A stretch of 64,000 nucleotides of DNA from Microcebus murinus (Eukaryota; Chordata; Mammalia; Primates; Cheirogaleidae), in contig NC_134116.1 in assembly GCF_040939455.1 (NCBI RefSeq), positions 75,099,900 through 75,163,899 on the forward strand, in the 5' to 3' direction. Both the position numbers and the translations under genes were made by a program. Under the pieces are notes generated by a model. That model did not search any database. It was not told where the DNA came from and saw only the letters and a list, made by a program, of their open reading frames with translations. Below are positions 10,871 to 22,239 of the stretch, piece by piece; the stretch's first letter is position 1, and every line of letters begins with the position of its first letter.

Positions 10871-11455
10871 AAAACACAAAACAAGGTGTTAATGACAGGA
10901 AAGTCCCAAAGGGACACCTTTAGTGCAAACATACACTTCTCTCACTAGGTTACCCTCCTGGAGAATGTTCTACCTGCTTTAGAGCCAGAAATTCTAGATG
11001 TTGCAAGAAATTTTCTCACAACACCTAAAACCAACATGCCTGCTCCTGCCACCCACCTTTTATAAACATGCAATCCCTGCAGCATTCCCTCACTCATGGT
11101 GGCCAGGTGACATTTAGCCCTGCTATACAAAAGGCTCAGTGTGAGTCCCAAAGGCTTATGGGTATATGTTACTATTATTTAGTTACATTATGTGTGAACT
11201 AGGCCTAGTTTAATAAGTCAGCCAGAAAATATAATGAGTCCATGGGAACAAGTCTTTCATGGTCTAACTAAAAGCCATCCCTTGGAAGTACCTCTCCACC
11301 AATTCGTAAAAAGGGTATTTACTATACCTATAAAGTTAGTTTGAACAAGAGAAGAGATCTTAGGTGCTGCAGGGCAAATCAGTTTTATTTCTATGCCGAG
11401 TCTGAAGGGCAGAAGTCAGAAGGATTCCAAGTGCTTTGCTCTAATTTGTCATTGA
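10871..11455. other. Unique sequence, no gene seen
   Basis: No named repeat and no credible exon. AT-rich. Confidence 0.4.
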
Positions 11456-11461
11456 AAACTC

Positions 11462-12052
11462 AAAACAATATGGTGGCTTCTTAAAAGTACAAACATAGAA
11501 TTACCATATGATTCAGCAATTCCACTCCTAGGTATATATCCAAAAGAATTGCAACCAGGGACTTGAACAGATATTCATAGACCCGTTCATTGCAGTATTA
11601 GTCACAATAGCCAAAAGGGAAAAACAACCCACGTGTCCACGGGCAGATGAATGGGTAAACAAAGCATAGCATAGACATCCAATGGAATATTATTCAGCCT
11701 TAAAAAGGAATAAAATTCTGACATATGCTACAACATAGATGAATCTTGAAGACATCATGTTAAGTGAAATAAGCCCGCCACAAGAGGACAAATACTGTAT
11801 GATTCCACTTCATATGAGGTACTCAGAAAGCAGAACGAGGGTTCCCAGGGGCTGCAAGGAGTTGTCATTTAATGGGATAGAGTTTTTATTTGGGAAGATA
11901 AAAAAAAAGTCTGGAGATGACTGATGGTGATGGTTGCACAAGAACGTGAATGTACTCAATGCCACTGAACTGCACACTTAAAAATGGTTACAATGGTAAG
12001 TTTTGTGTGATGTGTATTAATCTTTCACCACAATAAAAAACCAACATAAAAC
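11462..12052 (+). mobile_element. L1 LINE 3' end (L1M type)
   Basis: 'accatatgattcagcaattc', 'tattcatagacccgttcatt', 'aatggaatattattcagcct', 'gaagacatcatgttaagtga' and 'caatggtaagttttgtgtga' are the end of ORF2 and the 3' UTR of an old mammalian L1, in order. It closes at 'caataaaaaacca'. The 61-codon frame at 11739-11924 is part of this fossil. Confidence 0.9.
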
Positions 12053-12071
12053 CTCACAACCACAGCAGATG

Positions 12072-12210
12072 GCAGGCATTATTATTACTGTCCCAATTTC
12101 ACAGCTGAGAATGCTTAAGCCTGGGTGATAGGAACAGGCTCTCCGGAATAAGCACAGAGCTTCCGTGTGAATTCTGAGTTTTTGATCCCAAAGTTTGTGC
12201 TGTTAATCAA
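12072..12210 (-). repeat. MIR SINE, reversed
   Basis: 'ggcaggcattattattactg', 'tcccaatttcacagctgaga' and 'gtgtgaattctgagtttttg' follow the reversed MIR core. Confidence 0.65.
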
Positions 12211-13812
12211 ATGCTAAATGATGGTGTTCATACCAACTTGGCCAGAAGATCTTGTATTCACTCAACAGTGTTCACCATGGCCGCACTCACAGCAGCCAAT
12301 TGTAAATCACCGTCTAGTCATTTTCTTTTGTTTCTGTGCTATGAATTGTCAATGAAACGAGGGAGCATTCCGTGTGGTTCAAGAGAACAAAGACTGAGTG
12401 TCTGATTACAACAAACCCCTTGGGTGACATTTGTTCCCAACAGCATGATCGGTGCTGCTTCTGTATTTATAAGTCTGGTCAATACAGACAGGTCACTCAG
12501 ATCTATTGGAATTGCACAACTTCTGAGTACTGAAGATTATTTTTTCCCCACAGGTCGGTGCTATTAATAAATTGGAACTTATGGGCAATAAAAACATAGT
12601 TAAGTACCAATTCTTGGTACTTAACTAAGAAATGTTCTAACATATATTAAATTTGTAAAGCAGTGTATGTTAAGAAGAGACTAAAGATGACAACGCTGAT
12701 CAATATTTCCAAATTGAGAAGACACATTTAAACCAAAACTTTCTGACAGCCTAAAATCAAAATCATTCCTTCCCTTCTGTGAAAACTAGAGAGGGAGCAA
12801 AGTGAGGCTGTGACTTTGTTCTCTTCCTCTGTGGTTATTAGCACTTCACTGGGAAGCGGAGCCCATGCGAGATGCCCCGAGATGACCTAGGGTGGCGAAT
12901 TCAGCCGTGCAAGAGAGATGAAATGCTTGCACTATTCCCAAAGGCGGACTGAGACAATGAGGCAGCTCTTCATCTGTCAAGTAGACAAGAAGCATACTGT
13001 TCTGAACGGCTGTAATCAATAGCACCGTTCTGAGGCCATTACGAAGGCACGCTGATAATGAAGATCATACATTTTCCCATTCCCAACCATACAACCACGC
13101 TCCTTGGGATGCTGGTGACAGAATGAAACGTTTCCTGGTCACAGCAGAACTGCGAGAGCCAGTGTCACGCAAGATAACCAAAATGTTCCAACTTGAACAT
13201 TTTTTTTACTTCTTTTTCACCGTTTGAGTGTATTCTCTGCCGCCTGTTTTTCCTTACCCATGTCTATAAACACCTCTCCACATTGCCTTTGCTTGATTTC
13301 ATTGCTTTCAAAGCCAAGGACCCCCGCCCACTCTTACTCAGAGACCTGTTCCTAACGCAGTGAGTGCTGGGACGGAAGGAGCCATGGCAAGTGCTGCTTG
13401 GGTTCCCCTAGGTAGGTCTGTGCTTCTCTCTGTGACTTCATTAAGAGCCTTCATTAACGAGCACACGGAATTCTCACTGCCCAGCCGGCTCTCTGCCTGG
13501 TCTTCCAGTTCCATGCTGGGCAGCTGCAGGAGCTCCAGGGGCCTCTTCGCGTTCAGGAGACGCCTTTGGGGAACCTTGAAAGATGAGGATGGTCTAGGTC
13601 TAGGCAGGTCATAGTTCTCCTTCCCCACTGCTCTTGCTGGCCACTGCTTCCGTTCCTTCCAGATCTTTCCCTTGCATCTTGTCCTTCCTGAATCACACTC
13701 TGTGTCCAAACTTCCAAACCCTCAGTCATTCCCACACCACTTGTGCTATTTTTGCCACCTCTGCTGTTATTTACTAAACATTTAATAAATAAACTCACTT
13801 TTTAAAAAACCG
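12211..13812. other. Mostly unique; GC-richer block at 13320-13800
   Basis: 12211-13320 is AT-rich and unremarkable apart from the hairpin at 12597-12627. 13320-13800 is GC-richer and contains overlapping open frames on both strands (13338-13709 -, 123 codons; 13360-13614 +, 84 codons) with no recognised domain. It ends in 'tttaataaataaactcac' and an A-rich stretch, which looks like a polyadenylated end on the + strand, so an old retrocopy or repeat is possible. Confidence 0.35.
12597..12627. other. Perfect 14-bp hairpin with 3-nt loop
   Basis: The arm 'tagttaagtaccaa' (12597-12610) and the arm 'ttggtacttaacta' (12614-12627) are perfect reverse complements separated by 'ttc'. It sits in unique sequence. 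It is not followed by a T-run and has no associated gene, so its role is unknown. Confidence 0.85.
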
Positions 13813-13885
13813 TAAATGCCATTTTTGTCAAGGGGGAGCGCTTCTCTCCTTTCACACAACACTTAAATGCCATTTTTGTAAAGGG
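13813..13885 (+). repeat. Direct repeat, 22 bp, 51-bp offset
   Basis: 'taaatgccatttttgt' plus 'c/aaaggg' occurs at 13813-13834 and again at 13864-13885 with one mismatch. The gap of 29 bp between copies is unrelated sequence. It could be a small tandem duplication or a target duplication of a lost insertion. Confidence 0.8.
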
Positions 13886-15045
13886 TTTTATATCATGACA
13901 TAAACACACCAGGTCTATTTTCTGTGAATACCAGGTAACTATAAAAATAAGAGAAATGCTAACAAGACCATATTAAAACCCAGTACTCTGCCTGAGACCC
14001 ACTCCCTCTTTGCTGAAAAGCAAGATTAACAAGTATTAAGGGGCCCTTAAAAAATGGCAGCCTAAACAAAGACTTTCTCCTTGATGGATTACGAAGGTGA
14101 AAGGACAGCAGGAGTCAAGTTCTCACACCGAGGGTCCCTGTATCTAACACAGCTGCCGTTTACTCAGTGCCAGACTTTGAGAAACACTGCCCTCCCACGC
14201 CAGCCTCTGCCTAGAACACGCCTCAGGTCTCTTGCCTTTCTGAAACTGACCTCTTCCCAGGATTCCTTTCTCCCTGCAGCCTTCTACCCTGGAGGGCTTA
14301 CTATTCTGTGGCCCAAATAGTGTAGAATTGAGCTGGAAGTTCCACCATCTCTGCTCTCCATATTGCAATCCAAACCATTAATGAGCTACCACCTTCCTGT
14401 ACAATTCTCCCCTCCTTGCAGGTTCATGGCCAAGCACCTGCCTGTCTTTGTCCCGGTAATCCTGATGCATTCCATGATTGCTCCCTCTTATTCATCAAAA
14501 ACATTGGCTTCTGGCTCATCTTTTAACACCTCCAACTGTGCCCTTAACGCGATGTTTCCAATCTCCCCAAATGTATGATACTTCCAATACCCTAGCCTAA
14601 TAGTTCCTTTACATCTTACGTTCACTGACTTTTACATTTAATCTACCTCATTCAGCCATAACCTTAGTCCAGCACTGCACTTCGGAGCTGGTGCCTATTA
14701 GATGCCCACATTCCCTACGTTCCAATGGCATATGCCCACCACAGTCTCCATCCTGCCAGACTCAGTCTCCACACCCTTCATTCCCTCCTAAGCCTCTGCC
14801 CTCACTTGCTTCTCTACTTATCTGGAATCCACGATTGAAAACCTGAAGTATTCCACCACTAGAGCCTTAAGAATCCACCACCCCATCCTTACTGAGACCC
14901 TCCCTCGGCAAAACCCCCGCATGTGACAACACTTCTTCCTGGGGTGCACTCGCTTTTCTCCAGCTCTCCCATATATACTGGCGCTCCCCAAGGTCCAACG
15001 TCAGCTTTTCTCAAGCTACACACTCTCCCCAGGTGATTTTACCTG
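13886..15045. other. No gene seen; pyrimidine-rich, possibly old repeat
   Basis: 14100-15010 is rich in CT and in 'cct/tcc' words on the + strand, resembling the texture of decayed L2, but I could not place specific consensus segments. Open frames are short and unrecognised. Confidence 0.3.
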
Positions 15046-15049
15046 CTCT

Positions 15050-15138
15050 GACAGATTTAATGAGATGACACATGTTGATGTGCTGAGAACCATACTGGCA
15101 CTAGTAGGCACTCAACACGTTAGCTGTGAGTATTAGGC
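15050..15138 (+). repeat. MIR 3' half
   Basis: 'gatttaatgagatgacacat' and 'gttgatgtgctgagaaccat' followed by 'actagtaggcactcaacacg' match the MIR 3' half (gattaaatgagataatgcatgtaaagcgcttagcacagtgcctggcacatagtaagcgctcaa). Confidence 0.65.
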
Positions 15139-15235
15139 TGTAAGTTCCTCAAAGGTAGGATGATGTCTTCTTTATTTCTCATCTTTAGGATCTAGCACAA
15201 AGGTGCTCTATGAATGTTGCTGTGAATAGAAACCA
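15139..15235 (+). repeat. L2 3' end
   Basis: 'ggctgtaagttcctcaaagg', 'taggatgatgtcttctttat' and 'taggatctagcacaaaggtg' followed by 'ctctatgaatgttgctg' follow the L2 3' terminus. Confidence 0.65.
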
Positions 15236-15394
15236 AACCAATCTAAGGGTTTCTATACTGGAAACCACATGTAGACAGGTTATGATATCACTCAAACCGA
15301 TAATTTAGAGGGGGGCACTAAAATAATAAAATTATATAGTGTTTTTGAGATGTTTATTACCAAAAAATTGGTGTTAAGTTATAACATGGTTCTG

Positions 15395-15800
15395 TTAGCT
15401 GGACAGATGAAATGTAGTATGTCCATAAATTGGAATGCTACTCAGAGATAAAAAGGAATGCACTGCTGGTACATGCTACACACAGATGGACCTCTGTGAA
15501 TAGAAGTATGATGCTTAGTGAAAGAAGCCAGACAAAAGAGACCATATATTGCATGGTTCCATTTATATCAATTTTCCAGAAAAGACAAATTTATAGAGAA
15601 TAGATTATTGGCTGGGGACAGGAACAGAGATTAACTATAAATGCACATAAGGGCTCTTATTGAGATAATGAAAATGTTCTAAAACTAGGTATGATGATGG
15701 TTGAACCACTCAGTAAATTTACAAAAAATCATTGAAGTATACTCATGATACTGGTGATTTTTATGATATGTAAAATATACCTAATAAAGCATTAAAATTA
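15395..15800 (+). mobile_element. L1 LINE 3' end (L1M type)
   Basis: 'attggaatgctactcagaga', 'aaaaaggaatgcactgctgg', 'gatgcttagtgaaagaagcc', 'catatattgcatggttccat' and 'gatgatggttgaaccactca' trace the end of ORF2 into the 3' UTR. It ends in an AT repeat near 15800. Confidence 0.85.
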
Positions 15801-15844
15801 TATATATATAAAATAAATGATAATATAGCTGTATTAAAAATGAC

Positions 15845-16014
15845 TTTTTTTTTTGAGACAGAGGCTCTGCCCAGGCTGTTGGCTGGTGCCCAGGCTGGAG
15901 TGCAGTGGCCCGTTCCTAGCTCACTGTAACCTCAAACTCTTGTGCTTAAGTGATCCTCCTTCCTATGCCTCCCAAAGTGCTAGGACTACAGGCACTAGCC
16001 ACTGAGCCTGGCCC
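15845..16014 (-). mobile_element. Alu-related monomer, reversed
   Basis: It starts with a poly-T (the reversed tail), then 'gagacagaggctctgcccag', 'caggctggagtgcagtggcc', 'ctcactgtaacctcaaactc', 'cctcccaaagtgctaggact' and 'cactgagcctggccc'. It is about 170 bp, one 7SL-derived arm, not a dimer. The segment 'gcccaggctg' is locally duplicated (15869-15900). Free-arm type or a rearranged left arm. Confidence 0.8.
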
Positions 16015-16574
16015 AAAACTAATTTCAAATATAAAATTATTTCCTATATATCAGAATAATGCATATCTGGGATGAACAAAACAGGACACCAGGGTGAGCA
16101 GGCATGAAATGGGGCTGTGGCAGGCAAGGCGGCATGGACAGCAACAGTGGTGGGACTGTAAAGATCCAGAAGACAGGGTCCTTGCCTGAAAGAGGCTTGA
16201 TGACTTGCAAGAAGAAAGAGACTTAAACAAAATGAATGCAATCAAATGTAACATGCATTTTTTGAGAAATCTTTACTGAGTAGATGGGGGCTTGAGGAGA
16301 GACTGAAATGTCAATTCTACCTTGGGGGAGGGCGGCAGATCAGAAAGGGCTTCCAAGGGGATGTGATCTAAGAAGGATGAGAGGGTCAGCTAGAGTGTGC
16401 TAGACACTGTACTAGATCCTGGGCATGTGCGTCCTTGTCCCAACAACGTGAAAAGGCAATGCCCAAGTAAAGAACAAATGAATACATCATTACGAATGAG
16501 ACCATTACTAAGATTAAGGGGTGTATTTGTAGGCAGGTAAGAGTGCTATATTGTGCTTGGTATTTAATTTTCAT
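16015..16574. other. Diverged old-repeat-like sequence
   Basis: 'gggatgaacaaaacaggaca' and 'gtgtgctagacactgtacta' resemble parts of old MIR/L2-associated segments, but the order is disturbed. The - strand frames at 16044-16254 and 16386-16574 are unrecognised. No gene. Confidence 0.3.
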
Positions 16575-16728
16575 TTAAAGTCTTCATAGAATCATTCAGT
16601 CAATTTTACAGATAAGAAAAGAGAAACTGATGGATGTAAGTAAGTGGTTTGCTCAATGTTGTAGAGAAAAGCAGGCCCAGATCTGGAAAGAACCTGTACT
16701 CACTGTAACCCAGGTCTGGGGCTCATTT
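16575..16728 (-). repeat. MIR SINE, reversed
   Basis: 'caattttacagataagaaaa', 'gagaaactgatggatgtaag' and 'taagtggtttgctcaatgtt' followed by 'tgtaacccaggtctggggct' is the reversed MIR order. Confidence 0.75.
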
Positions 16729-18577
16729 AACTCTGTTGAAGCATCCTCCCCTTTTCATAATTTTATATCAGGGCAACATCTGTTTGATTCATATTAAATG
16801 TAAAATATATTTTAACTTTTTCTTCTCTTCTTTGTCAATACTTAATAGTATAAAAATAAGTATGCAATGCCATTAAAGAAGCTGATAAGAGCAGAGAAAG
16901 GGGAAATAAAGCACCTTTGGTAATTTAGAAGAATTATGATTTTTATAAGGCTGGATTTTATGTATAAAGTTTTCATAAAACTGTTATACTTATTGACTCT
17001 TACAAAGGAAAGTAAAATCAAAAGTAAAGGGATAGATTTGAGATTTTAAAATGTAGTTTATTAAAGATACTCTTCACAAATAAAACCCTAAGAAAGGTAA
17101 AAGGTGCATTTATTTGCTAAGAATGTTCCTTCCAAGTCCCACCACTTGGAAGTTTTAATCATGTGCAACTACCCAGAACCAAATCACCTACCAGTGATAA
17201 GGCACTGAAATTTTTGTAGTATATCAAGAGTCCAATTAAAGAAAAATATTTTATTAATATTTTTACTTTACACCCATGAAAGTTATTTGTTAGCATTGTA
17301 ATTGTGATTTACCTAGTGCAAAAGCAACTGGAAAATAGCAAAGGTAGGAGCAAACATACTTGACTTTGTAAACAAAGATCAGATATTCGATATCACACGG
17401 AGTCTTTTACTGTCGTTACAACAGCATTGAATTTGCAGATGGCTTCTGCAGCCTCACATCTGGTAGCTGGGGTTTTATATGCTGGAATTCTTACAGTTGA
17501 GAAAGATGGCTAATTAGGCCAGAGCTGCTGCCATATTCTAGCCATGAGGGAATTAAATTTATAAATACCTCTATAGTTTGCTAGTAATAATGCTGGTGAC
17601 CGTATTTAGACAGTTCTAGGAATGATAAAATACATCCTGATGAAACAGTGGCCATGTTAACTGCAACTCTCATGGTGTCTGTGTGTCTGTCTATTGATTA
17701 TGTGGTTGAAACAAAATTGTTTCTCTTTCTGGAAGGACTTGCAATTAAAACCTCAACAGGTTTTATCTTGCACTGACTTCAGCAGTTCCCCACCCTAGGA
17801 GGTATACAGCGGGACTTCTGTGTGCAAAAAGAATGTGTATTTTTCTGAGAACAGGGTCCATAGGTCTCTGGGTTTTCTTAAGATTTTCAAAAGAGTCTGT
17901 AAGGCCTCCCAAATTTGATAACTTCCTGGACTCATCTGTCCACTCTGGTGAGTTCTGCCCCTCAGAACCTAACAAGTGGCCTGGCTCCTGGGTCACCCCA
18001 GCACCGTCAGAGAAAATGGGTACCCTGGCTGTTCTACCGGGCAAGGCAAGTACAGAAAGAATAGGGGAATAGAACAGGAGACAGTAAGGGTAAAATAAAA
18101 GCAACATTAATGGACAGAATAAAATTTAAAACAGCCCACATTATTGCATCTCCTTCATTTCTAGTGTTTATCAGAAATGCCCTCCCGCACACACCTGCAC
18201 ATGCAAGTTCCTTTACATCACAGTTCTGCCTGTCTGCGCCTCAATAGATCATGAATCGCTGGCACTCAAGACCATATCTCTCATAGCTCCCAACACAGCA
18301 ACTGCCCTGTAATAGATTTCCAATAAATATTTGCTGAATTTAATTGAAGTGAATCAGTAGAAGAAAGAGATATATTATGTATAGGCCATATAACTGCATA
18401 CAAACTGAGGCCTGGAACAGAACCATTAATCATGGTATTGGTGTTGCTATCAGTCCTGACTCCTAGGCAACGGTGCTGATGGAACTGGAACACAGAGACC
18501 CTCTCCTCCCCTCTGCCCCTTTGTTTCTCACATGTGTAAATTCTGGATAAAATAGAACAAAACGAATTTTGTTTGTC
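16729..18577. other. Unique sequence, no gene seen
   Basis: AT-rich, with no recognised repeat. The - strand frame at 17763-18107 (114 codons) and the + strand frame at 17833-18072 occupy the same DNA and have no domain; neither is supported as a gene. Confidence 0.4.
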
Positions 18578-18649
18578 TTTTTTTTTTTTTTTTTGAATGC
18601 CTTCATTAACCATTTATTCATGAATATTTAGCTAGGCTTACAAATCTTT

Positions 18650-18752
18650 TTTTAATTTTTTAAATTTTTTTTATTTTGGCATATTATGGGGGTACAGGTT
18701 TTAAGGTTTCAATAAATGCCCTTCCCCCCCTCCTCCCACAAGTCTTGATAGA
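18650..18752 (-). mobile_element. Lineage-specific L1 3' end, 5'-truncated, reversed
   Basis: Following T-rich sequence, 'ttttggcatattatgggggt', 'acaggttttaaggtttcaat' and 'aaatgcccttccccccctcc' match the copy at 37885-38088 almost base for base. Read on the - strand, this is a G-rich tract followed by '...tgtacccccataatatgcca' and an A-tail, an L1 3' UTR type not found in human. Severely truncated and non-coding. The separate run of T at 18578-18595 marks another short retroposed tail. Confidence 0.75.
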
Positions 18753-18764
18753 GTTTATATTCTG

Positions 18765-19775
18765 TTTCTTCCAGCTTTACTGAGGTATAATGGACACATA
18801 AAAATTGTATACATTTACAGTATACAATGTAATGTTTTGATAGATATACACATTATGAAATGATTACTTTAATCAAGCTAATTAATATATCCATCACCTC
18901 ACATAGTTACCTTTTGTGTGTATGTGTGTATTTGTGATGAGAACACTTAAGATCTACTTTCAGCAAATTCCAAGTATACATTATACCATTATTAACTTTA
19001 GTCACCATGCTGTACATTAGATCCTCAGAATTTATTAATCTTGTATAACTGAAACTTTGTACCCTTTGACCAACATCTCCCCATTTTCCCCTCCCCCTAC
19101 CTCTGGCAATCACCATTCTACTCTCTGCTTCTGAGTGTGACTTTTATGGATTTCATATATAAGTGAGATCATGCAGTGTTTGTCTTTTGTGTCTGGCTTA
19201 TTTTACATAGTGTAATGTCATCCTGGTTCATCCATGTTGTCCCAAATGGGAGGATTTCCTTCTTTTTTAAGGCTGAATGGTATTCCATTGTGTATATACA
19301 CCACATTTTCTTTATCCATTTATCTGTCAATGGATGTTAGTCTGTTTTCATATCTTGGCTAATGTGAACAAAGCCATAGTGAACGTGAGAGTCCAGATAT
19401 CCCTTTGACATATTGATTTTAATTTCTTTGGATATATGCCTAGTAGTGCGATTGCTGGATCATATGGTAATTATATTAATATTTCTAATTTTTTGAGGAA
19501 CTTCCATACTCTTTTCCATAGTGGCTGCACTATGGAATTCCTACCAGCAGTGAACAGGGCTTTTCCTACCCACATTCTCACCAACACTTATCTTTTGTCT
19601 TTTTGACAATAGCCATCCTAAATGGATGTGAGGTGATATCTCATTGTGGTTTTGATTTGCATTTCCATGATGATTAGTGATGTTGAACACATTTCCATAC
19701 ACCTGTTGGTCATTTGTATGTCTTCTTTGGAGAAATGTCTATTCATATTCCCTTGCCTATCTTTGAGAAAAATCA
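18765..19775 (-). mobile_element. L1 LINE 3' third, reversed (L1M type)
   Basis: 'ctttactgaggtataatgga', 'atccatcacctcacatagtt', 'ggctgaatggtattccattg', 'gattgctggatcatatggta', 'tctcattgtggttttgattt' and 'tgatgttgaacacatttcca' are consecutive pieces of a reversed L1 ORF2 end and 3' UTR. The reading frame is closed by many stops. A younger L1 3' end abuts its 3' side. Confidence 0.9.
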
Positions 19776-20239
19776 TTTTCAATTTTGTAGTTGGGTTGAA
19801 GCCAAGGGAAAGGGAAATCTCCAGGTATACAAATTCAAGAAGAAATCAAAGTCACAGAAGTAGTCAGAATAGGAACCGAAGCCAAAATGACTCACTGGAC
19901 ATGCTCTTAATGTCTGCAGTCCTGATGGCCTGTGGACACCGAGTCCAGCTCACAGACCACAGGGAACTGGAGTGAGTTGCCAACTAAAATCAGGACAGGC
20001 AGGTCCTGGAGAATTCCTCCCTCAGCCTGGAGAAGCAGCGGAGAGCTTTCTTTTGAGGAAACTGGAGCCCTCTTAGCCTGAGAGGGGTGGATGCTGGGAC
20101 CCAGAAAACCCACACTGAGAAATTATCAGAACCAGGGAAAGCCCCATGGGCTCTGGTAGCGACACAAAATCATCCATGAGGACACTCCTATAGCCCAGAG
20201 CAGATAGGACTGCCCTGAAAGGCCACCACATAGTACAAG
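19776..20239. other. Unassigned sequence, L1-like texture
   Basis: A-rich + strand sequence leading into recognisable L1 ORF2 at about 20240. 'acccacactgagaaattatc' and nearby may be old L1 5' sequence, but I cannot place it. The 109-codon frame at 19646-19975 starts inside the reversed L1 and is not a gene. Confidence 0.3.
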
Positions 20240-20505
20240 AGCCCACAGTCGATTAATTCCAAAATATTTTTTAAAAAAACTTTTAAATCACCTCCAGTGA
20301 TCACAGTTCTATAGGACTAGACATAACTATCTAAAATGGAAGTAAGCCAGATCCACTAGAAATTTTACAATGGTCTTCTAAACAACTCTTGGATCAAGGA
20401 AGTCATCATAACAGTAGAACCACAACTGTATAGTTGTATAAAATGACAACTATAGAAAATAACATAAGCTCCAAGGGCATGGATGAAAATGGTTGGCCTC
20501 CAGGA
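20240..20505 (+). mobile_element. Old L1 ORF2 segment, before the RT region
   Basis: 'cacctccagtgatcacagtt' and 'ctataggactagacataact' followed by 'ctaaacaactcttggatcaa' and 'ggaagtcatcata' parallel the end of the endonuclease region and the following segment of mammalian L1 ORF2 ('tctgaccacaatgca...aaactagaaata', 'aacaacttttggatcaaggaag'). Many frame breaks. It continues, after interruptions, at 21590 and 22240. Confidence 0.6.
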
Positions 20506-20996
20506 ATAACTTTATTTTTTCCATGTTTTTCTTTCTGCCTTTCTACTACTCTTCCCAGTGGACAATGAGAATTGATACAACTGGTTACATTCCAAGACTC
20601 TGAGTGGGATACACCTGTTAGAGATCAATATTAAAAACATATCCATAGGGTTGACTGTTCTGTGCCTCCCTTCCAGAAAGCTGGGGTGACAAGCACAGCA
20701 TCTCTCCCTGCAGGAGGGAAGACAGGTGCATCTAGTTTCCTCTCTCCTCTGATCTTCCTCCTTTGGAGACCCTGCCATGGCCCAGACCAGCTGGACACTA
20801 GACATTCTGTGCAAATGTGCTCTTCCTTGTTCAGCAAAACCATTCTCTGTCTCCATTTCTCATAGTATATTTTTCTAATATTGTATTGGATTTGGGTTTG
20901 CCTATTGAGAGGAGTAAAATAGAACATTTTTCACTATTGTCTTTAATCAGAAGTTATTTGAGCCTCTTCTGGCTAGGAAAAATTAGTGTTCAATAC
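20506..20996. other. Insert within the old L1, unassigned
   Basis: The L1 order is interrupted here by about 490 bp, part of it GC-richer, before the MER1 element. It resembles an LTR or another repeat, but none is recognised. Overlapping - strand frames at 20512-20927 are not supported. Confidence 0.3.
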
Positions 20997-21451
20997 CAGC
21001 AGTCCCCAACCTTTTGGCATCCGGCAATGGTTTCACGTAAGACAATTTTTCCATGGACTGGGGTGGGGGTAGATGGTTCAGCATGATTCAAGCACATTAC
21101 ATTTATTGTGCAGTCAGACTTCTCTGCTAATGATAATCTGCATTTGCAGCCTCTCCCCAGCGCTGGCATCACCGCCTCAGCTCCACCTCAGATCACCAGG
21201 CAGTAGATTCTCATAAGGAGGGTGCAACCTAGACCCTTCGCATGCACAGTTTACAGTAGGGTTAGAGCCCCTATGAGAATCTAATGCTGCCACTGATCTG
21301 ATAGGAGGCAGAGCTCAGGTGTTGTGGAGCAGCTGCAAATACACACGAAGTTTCGCTCACCCACTGCTCACCTCCAGCTGTGCAGCCTATCTCCTAATGG
21401 GCCATGGACTGGTACCGGTCCGTGGCCGGGGGACTGAGGACCACAGTTCTG
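20997..21451 (-). mobile_element. MER1-type hAT-Charlie DNA transposon
   Basis: The left end 'cagcagtccccaaccttttg' and the right segment 'ggccatggactggtaccggt' plus 'ccgtggccgggggactgagg' are the two ends of MER1. Inside, 'gacaatttttccatggactg', 'gattctcataaggagggtgc' and 'ctatgagaatctaatgctgc' fit the reversed order. Non-autonomous, no coding capacity. The 8-bp flanks I read do not match, so the target duplication is decayed or the end is misplaced by a few bases. Confidence 0.85.
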
Positions 21452-21589
21452 TATAGTTCATCCCACCTTTACATTCTTACCTAGGTTGTACTGGGGCTTG
21501 TGTTCTCATGGACCTTGTGAGAAAGGTGATTTATTGAGGCTAGAATTCTGTCCTTGGACTCCCAGATATAATTTGATCAAATAGTACCA

Positions 21590-21925
21590 ATCTCACCCTA
21601 ATTATTTAATAGAACCTATAGAATACAGTCAAAGACATATTCAGAGTAAAATATACCTTCTGTGCTAAATAAGAGAGAAAAAAATTAATTAAGCAAGCAC
21701 TTAACAGAAGAATCTATAAAGAATACAGAAATATGCCCACCATAAGCCAAAAGACCGATTTAAAGATAAAAATACAATAATACCTTATGGAAAAGAAAAC
21801 ATGGTAGATGAATAAATTAGAGAATTTTTTTTTTGAGGAAACAACCTCAATATACCATAAAAACCTCTAGCTAATAAAGATTGATTGGAAAAAATGCTAA
21901 TATATAATAATGGATATAAAATGGA
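21590..21925 (+). mobile_element. Old L1 ORF2 segment, continuation
   Basis: A-rich + strand with L1-like words around 21590-21925 ('cctctagctaataaagattg' near the end). It sits in register between the piece at 20240 and the RT-region piece at 22240, interrupted by MER1 and then by the Alu. Heavily decayed. Confidence 0.45.
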
Positions 21926-21931
21926 AGACAT

Positions 21932-22236
21932 GGCTGGGGCATGGTGGCTCATACCTGTAATCCTAGCACTCTGGGAGGCTGAGGCAGGAGGATCACTTGA
22001 GCTCAGGAGTTCAAGACCAGCTTGAGCAAGAGCGAGACCCCATCTCTATGAAGAATAGAAAAATTATCCAGGCATAGTGGCACATGCCCATAGTCCCAGC
22101 TACTCGAGAAGCTGAGGCAGGAAGATCATTTGAGCCCAGGAGTTTTAGGTTTCAGTGAGCTATCATGATGCCACTGTAGTCTAGCTGGTGCAAAAAAGCA
22201 AGACTCTGTCTCAAAAAAGAAAAATAAATAAATAAA
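21932..22236 (+). mobile_element. Full-length strepsirrhine-type Alu
   Basis: A dimeric Alu starting 'ggctggggcatggtggctca'. The left arm closes with 'ttgagcaagagcgagacccc', characteristic of lemur and galago Alus. The Pol III A-box is 'tggctcatacctg' and the B-box 'gagttcaagacc'. A middle A-rich linker and a right arm follow, ending in 'gactctgtctcaaaaaag' and an (AAAT)n tail. It is inserted in the old L1. Flanks sharing 'ggaaga' (21923-21928 and after 22240) may be a decayed target duplication. Confidence 0.95.
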
Positions 22237-22239
22237 ACT

